From Hyphomicrobium sp. (GTDB lineage Bacteria; Pseudomonadota; Alphaproteobacteria; Rhizobiales; Hyphomicrobiaceae), in contig JALHQM010000022.1 of the NCBI GenBank assembly GCA_022841965.1, forward strand, positions 1-36,104: a stretch of 36,104 bases of DNA, in the 5' to 3' direction. Of the stretch, positions 34,968 through 36,104 are shown one piece after another. The notes beneath the pieces are model-generated. The model saw only the letters and a list, made by a program, of their open reading frames with translations. It was not told where the DNA came from and ran no database searches. Each line of letters starts with the position of its first letter. Position 1 is the stretch's first letter. A program made the translations under genes and the position numbers.

Positions 34968-35822
34968 TCAATCGGTGGCGTAACGGCCGCACTCGCGGCG
35001 CAGCATGTCTAGGATGGGATCATAGGCGTCCTCGTCGCGCGCTTCCGGATAGACGAGATACACCGGATAAACGAACCGCCGCGCGCGCTTGGGTTGTTTC
35101 AGCCGGCCGCGCGACAGGTAGGGCTTGACCACCCGCATCGGAAAATACGCCGAAAGCTCGTTCGCCAGCACGTACTCAAGCGGCATACTGCCGAGGTCCA
35201 GTGACAGGCCGGGCTTGATCAGTTCCGGATAGGCTGCCGCATGATCCCGCTGAAAATCGGACCCCCAGTTGATGAAAACATAGTCGCTGCTGCCCTTTTT
35301 CGGCGCCGTCCGGGCACTTGTGACCAGCACGAACTCCTCGTCGAACAGATGCTCCACCGTGTGCCCCGGCGGCTGAATCGGCCGGTACATCATCGCCAAA
35401 TCCAGCGTCCCCTCGATCAGGCGCTGGGTCAGCACATCCTGAACCGCCGCCGTGGCCGAAATCGCGATATCCGGGGTGTCGGTTCTCAGTTTCGAGATCG
35501 TCTTAAGCAGCGCGCCATGCCAGAGCGTGGCCGGTGCGCCAACGGCAATGTGATCCCGATGCTGGTCCGAAAGCGACACCTCCAGCTGCGCCCGCTGCCA
35601 CACGCGCACCAGCGCCAACGCATGTTTGTGGAATTGTTCACCCGCCGCAGTAAGATCTGCACCGCTTTTTGAGCGTTCAAAAACGGGTCGTCCGAGCAGG
35701 TCTTCGAGCCCCTTGATGCGCGCCGAGACCGTCGACTGCGTGATGTTCAAACGGTGCGCAGCATCAATAAAACTGCCGGTTTCTGCGACCATCAGAAAGG
35801 TGCGGGCGAGATTGATGTCCAT
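34968..35822 (-). CDS. LysR-family transcriptional regulator
   Basis: The 284-residue protein has the N-terminal winged helix-turn-helix (about 1-60; FLMVAETGSFIDAAHRLNIT, QSTVSARIKGLEDLLGRPVF) and a periplasmic-binding-protein-like effector domain (from about 90; DLAMMYRPIQPPGHTVEHLF). ATG is at 35822. LysR regulators usually control a divergent gene and themselves; upstream lie two palindromes and then the Lys/Ala micro-ORF. It is convergent with pccA and not in its promoter, so regulation of pccA is not indicated. Effector and target are unknown. Confidence 0.92.
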   Translation of the reverse strand: MDINLARTFLMVAETGSFIDAAHRLNITQSTVSARIKGLEDLLGRPVFERSKSGADLTAAGEQFHKHALALVRVWQRAQLEVSLSDQHRDHIAVGAPATLWHGALLKTISKLRTDTPDIAISATAAVQDVLTQRLIEGTLDLAMMYRPIQPPGHTVEHLFDEEFVLVTSARTAPKKGSSDYVFINWGSDFQRDHAAAYPELIKPGLSLDLGSMPLEYVLANELSAYFPMRVVKPYLSRGRLKQPKRARRFVYPVYLVYPEARDEDAYDPILDMLRRECGRYATD

Positions 35823-35860
35823 CTGCGACTCGCGCGTTAGGGTGGACGCTACTGCTCTAT

Positions 35861-35879
35861 CTATCGAAATTTTCGATAG
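35861..35879. promoter_or_regulatory. 19-base palindrome upstream of lysR
   Basis: CTATCGAAATTTTCGATAG is a perfect palindrome with 9-base arms around one base, centred 48 bases upstream of the regulator start. Position and symmetry fit a LysR binding site used for autoregulation. Confidence 0.7.
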
Positions 35880-35886
35880 TGGTCAG

Positions 35887-35898
35887 CGGAAATTTCCG
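35887..35898. promoter_or_regulatory. 12-base palindrome, second candidate LysR half-site
   Basis: CGGAAATTTCCG is perfectly symmetric and shares the GAAA-TTTC core with the neighbouring palindrome. The centres are 22-23 bases apart, about two helical turns, as expected for a LysR tetramer occupying two sites. Confidence 0.5.
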
Positions 35899-36005
35899 TT
35901 TGAAGCTGGATTTGATTCTCACCAGATTGCAGGCGTCCCGGCGACGAGTCGGGAAATGAAAGCCTGGCAAATCATGCCCGGTGCAAAAACTGAAGGACGA
36001 AGAAC

Positions 36006-36077
36006 ATGGCCAAAGCTGCAAAGAAGCCTGCCGCGAAGAAGGCTGCCAAGAAGCCGGCGGCGAAGAAGAAGAAGTAA
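36006..36077 (+). CDS. 23-residue Lys/Ala-rich micro-ORF (histone-tail-like)
   Basis: ATG 36006 to TAA 36077 encodes a peptide with eleven Lys, nine Ala and two Pro, made of two copies of an AKKPAAKK unit followed by a Lys run. AAGGA at 35993-35997 gives a well-placed ribosome binding site 8 bases before the start. The composition matches the tails of H1-like bacterial nucleoid proteins and AlgP-type repeats, so DNA binding is plausible (inference). It is too short for routine gene finders. It reads away from lysR across 183 bases that hold two palindromes. Confidence 0.6.
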   Translation: MAKAAKKPAAKKAAKKPAAKKKK

Positions 36078-36104
36078 GAGTTTCCTGCCTCGTGCCCCGG
36101 AACC

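Noticed and set aside
34968..35822. LysR as the regulator of pccA
   Set aside because: The two genes are convergent with a terminator between them; the palindromes are on the far side of lysR.

Overview
The window comes from a GC-rich alphaproteobacterium, most probably of the order Hyphomicrobiales (inference). The evidence is the alpha-type end of the ribosomal protein operon (rpsE-rpmD-rplO-secY-adk-rpsM-rpsK-rpoA-rplQ, with a short-form adenylate kinase and no rpmJ), an ATP12-type F1 assembly chaperone, propionyl-CoA carboxylase genes, a phasin with PhaR-type operators, and a bifunctional PutA without a DNA-binding domain. A strong third-position G/C bias runs through almost every gene.

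Layout. 1-6610: end of the S10/spc/alpha translation cluster, from the tail of rplR to rplQ, with an internal sigma70-like promoter before rpsM and a strong terminator after rplQ. 6755-9547: a HtrA/DegP periplasmic protease and the replication-recombination ATPase RarA. 9674-10499: an orphan Tae4-like peptidoglycan amidase (T6SS effector family) followed by a small two-helix membrane protein. 10566-13990: a tightly overlapping operon of crcB, an RluC/D-type pseudouridine synthase, two small paralogous single-pass membrane proteins, a HAD phosphatase and ATP12. 14165-15697: pccB. 15730-17496: a small accessory island with an orphan PIN-domain protein, a VapBC-type pair with a palindromic operator, and a SUKH-domain protein. 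17499-19652 (minus): a CNT nucleoside transporter and panC. 19837-24668: putA, then a VWA-domain protein and a membrane-anchored DnaJ-domain protein. 24672-26477 (minus): a D,D-carboxypeptidase with a SPOR domain. 26829-30270: phasin, then clpS-clpA. 30449-32575: two small secreted proteins of unknown function and a duplicated helical-repeat protein. 32866-34881: pccA. 34968-36077: a LysR regulator, a palindrome-rich intergenic region and a 23-residue Lys/Ala-rich micro-ORF.

How the parts work together. PccA and PccB would form propionyl-CoA carboxylase although their genes are 17 kb apart. ClpS and ClpA form the N-end-rule adaptor and unfoldase for ClpP. DegP, the SPOR carboxypeptidase and the Tae4-like enzyme act at the envelope or on peptidoglycan. 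The phasin promoter carries three copies of a CTGC-N3-GCAG-like motif, one exactly between its -35 and -10 boxes, which suggests repression by PhaR relieved when polyhydroxyalkanoate accumulates.

No tRNA, rRNA, CRISPR array, insertion sequence or prophage was seen. The least explained items are the Tae4-like gene with its small neighbour, the paired single-pass proteins, the AB-A'B' repeat protein, the VWA/J-domain pair and the LysR palindromes next to the Lys/Ala micro-ORF.
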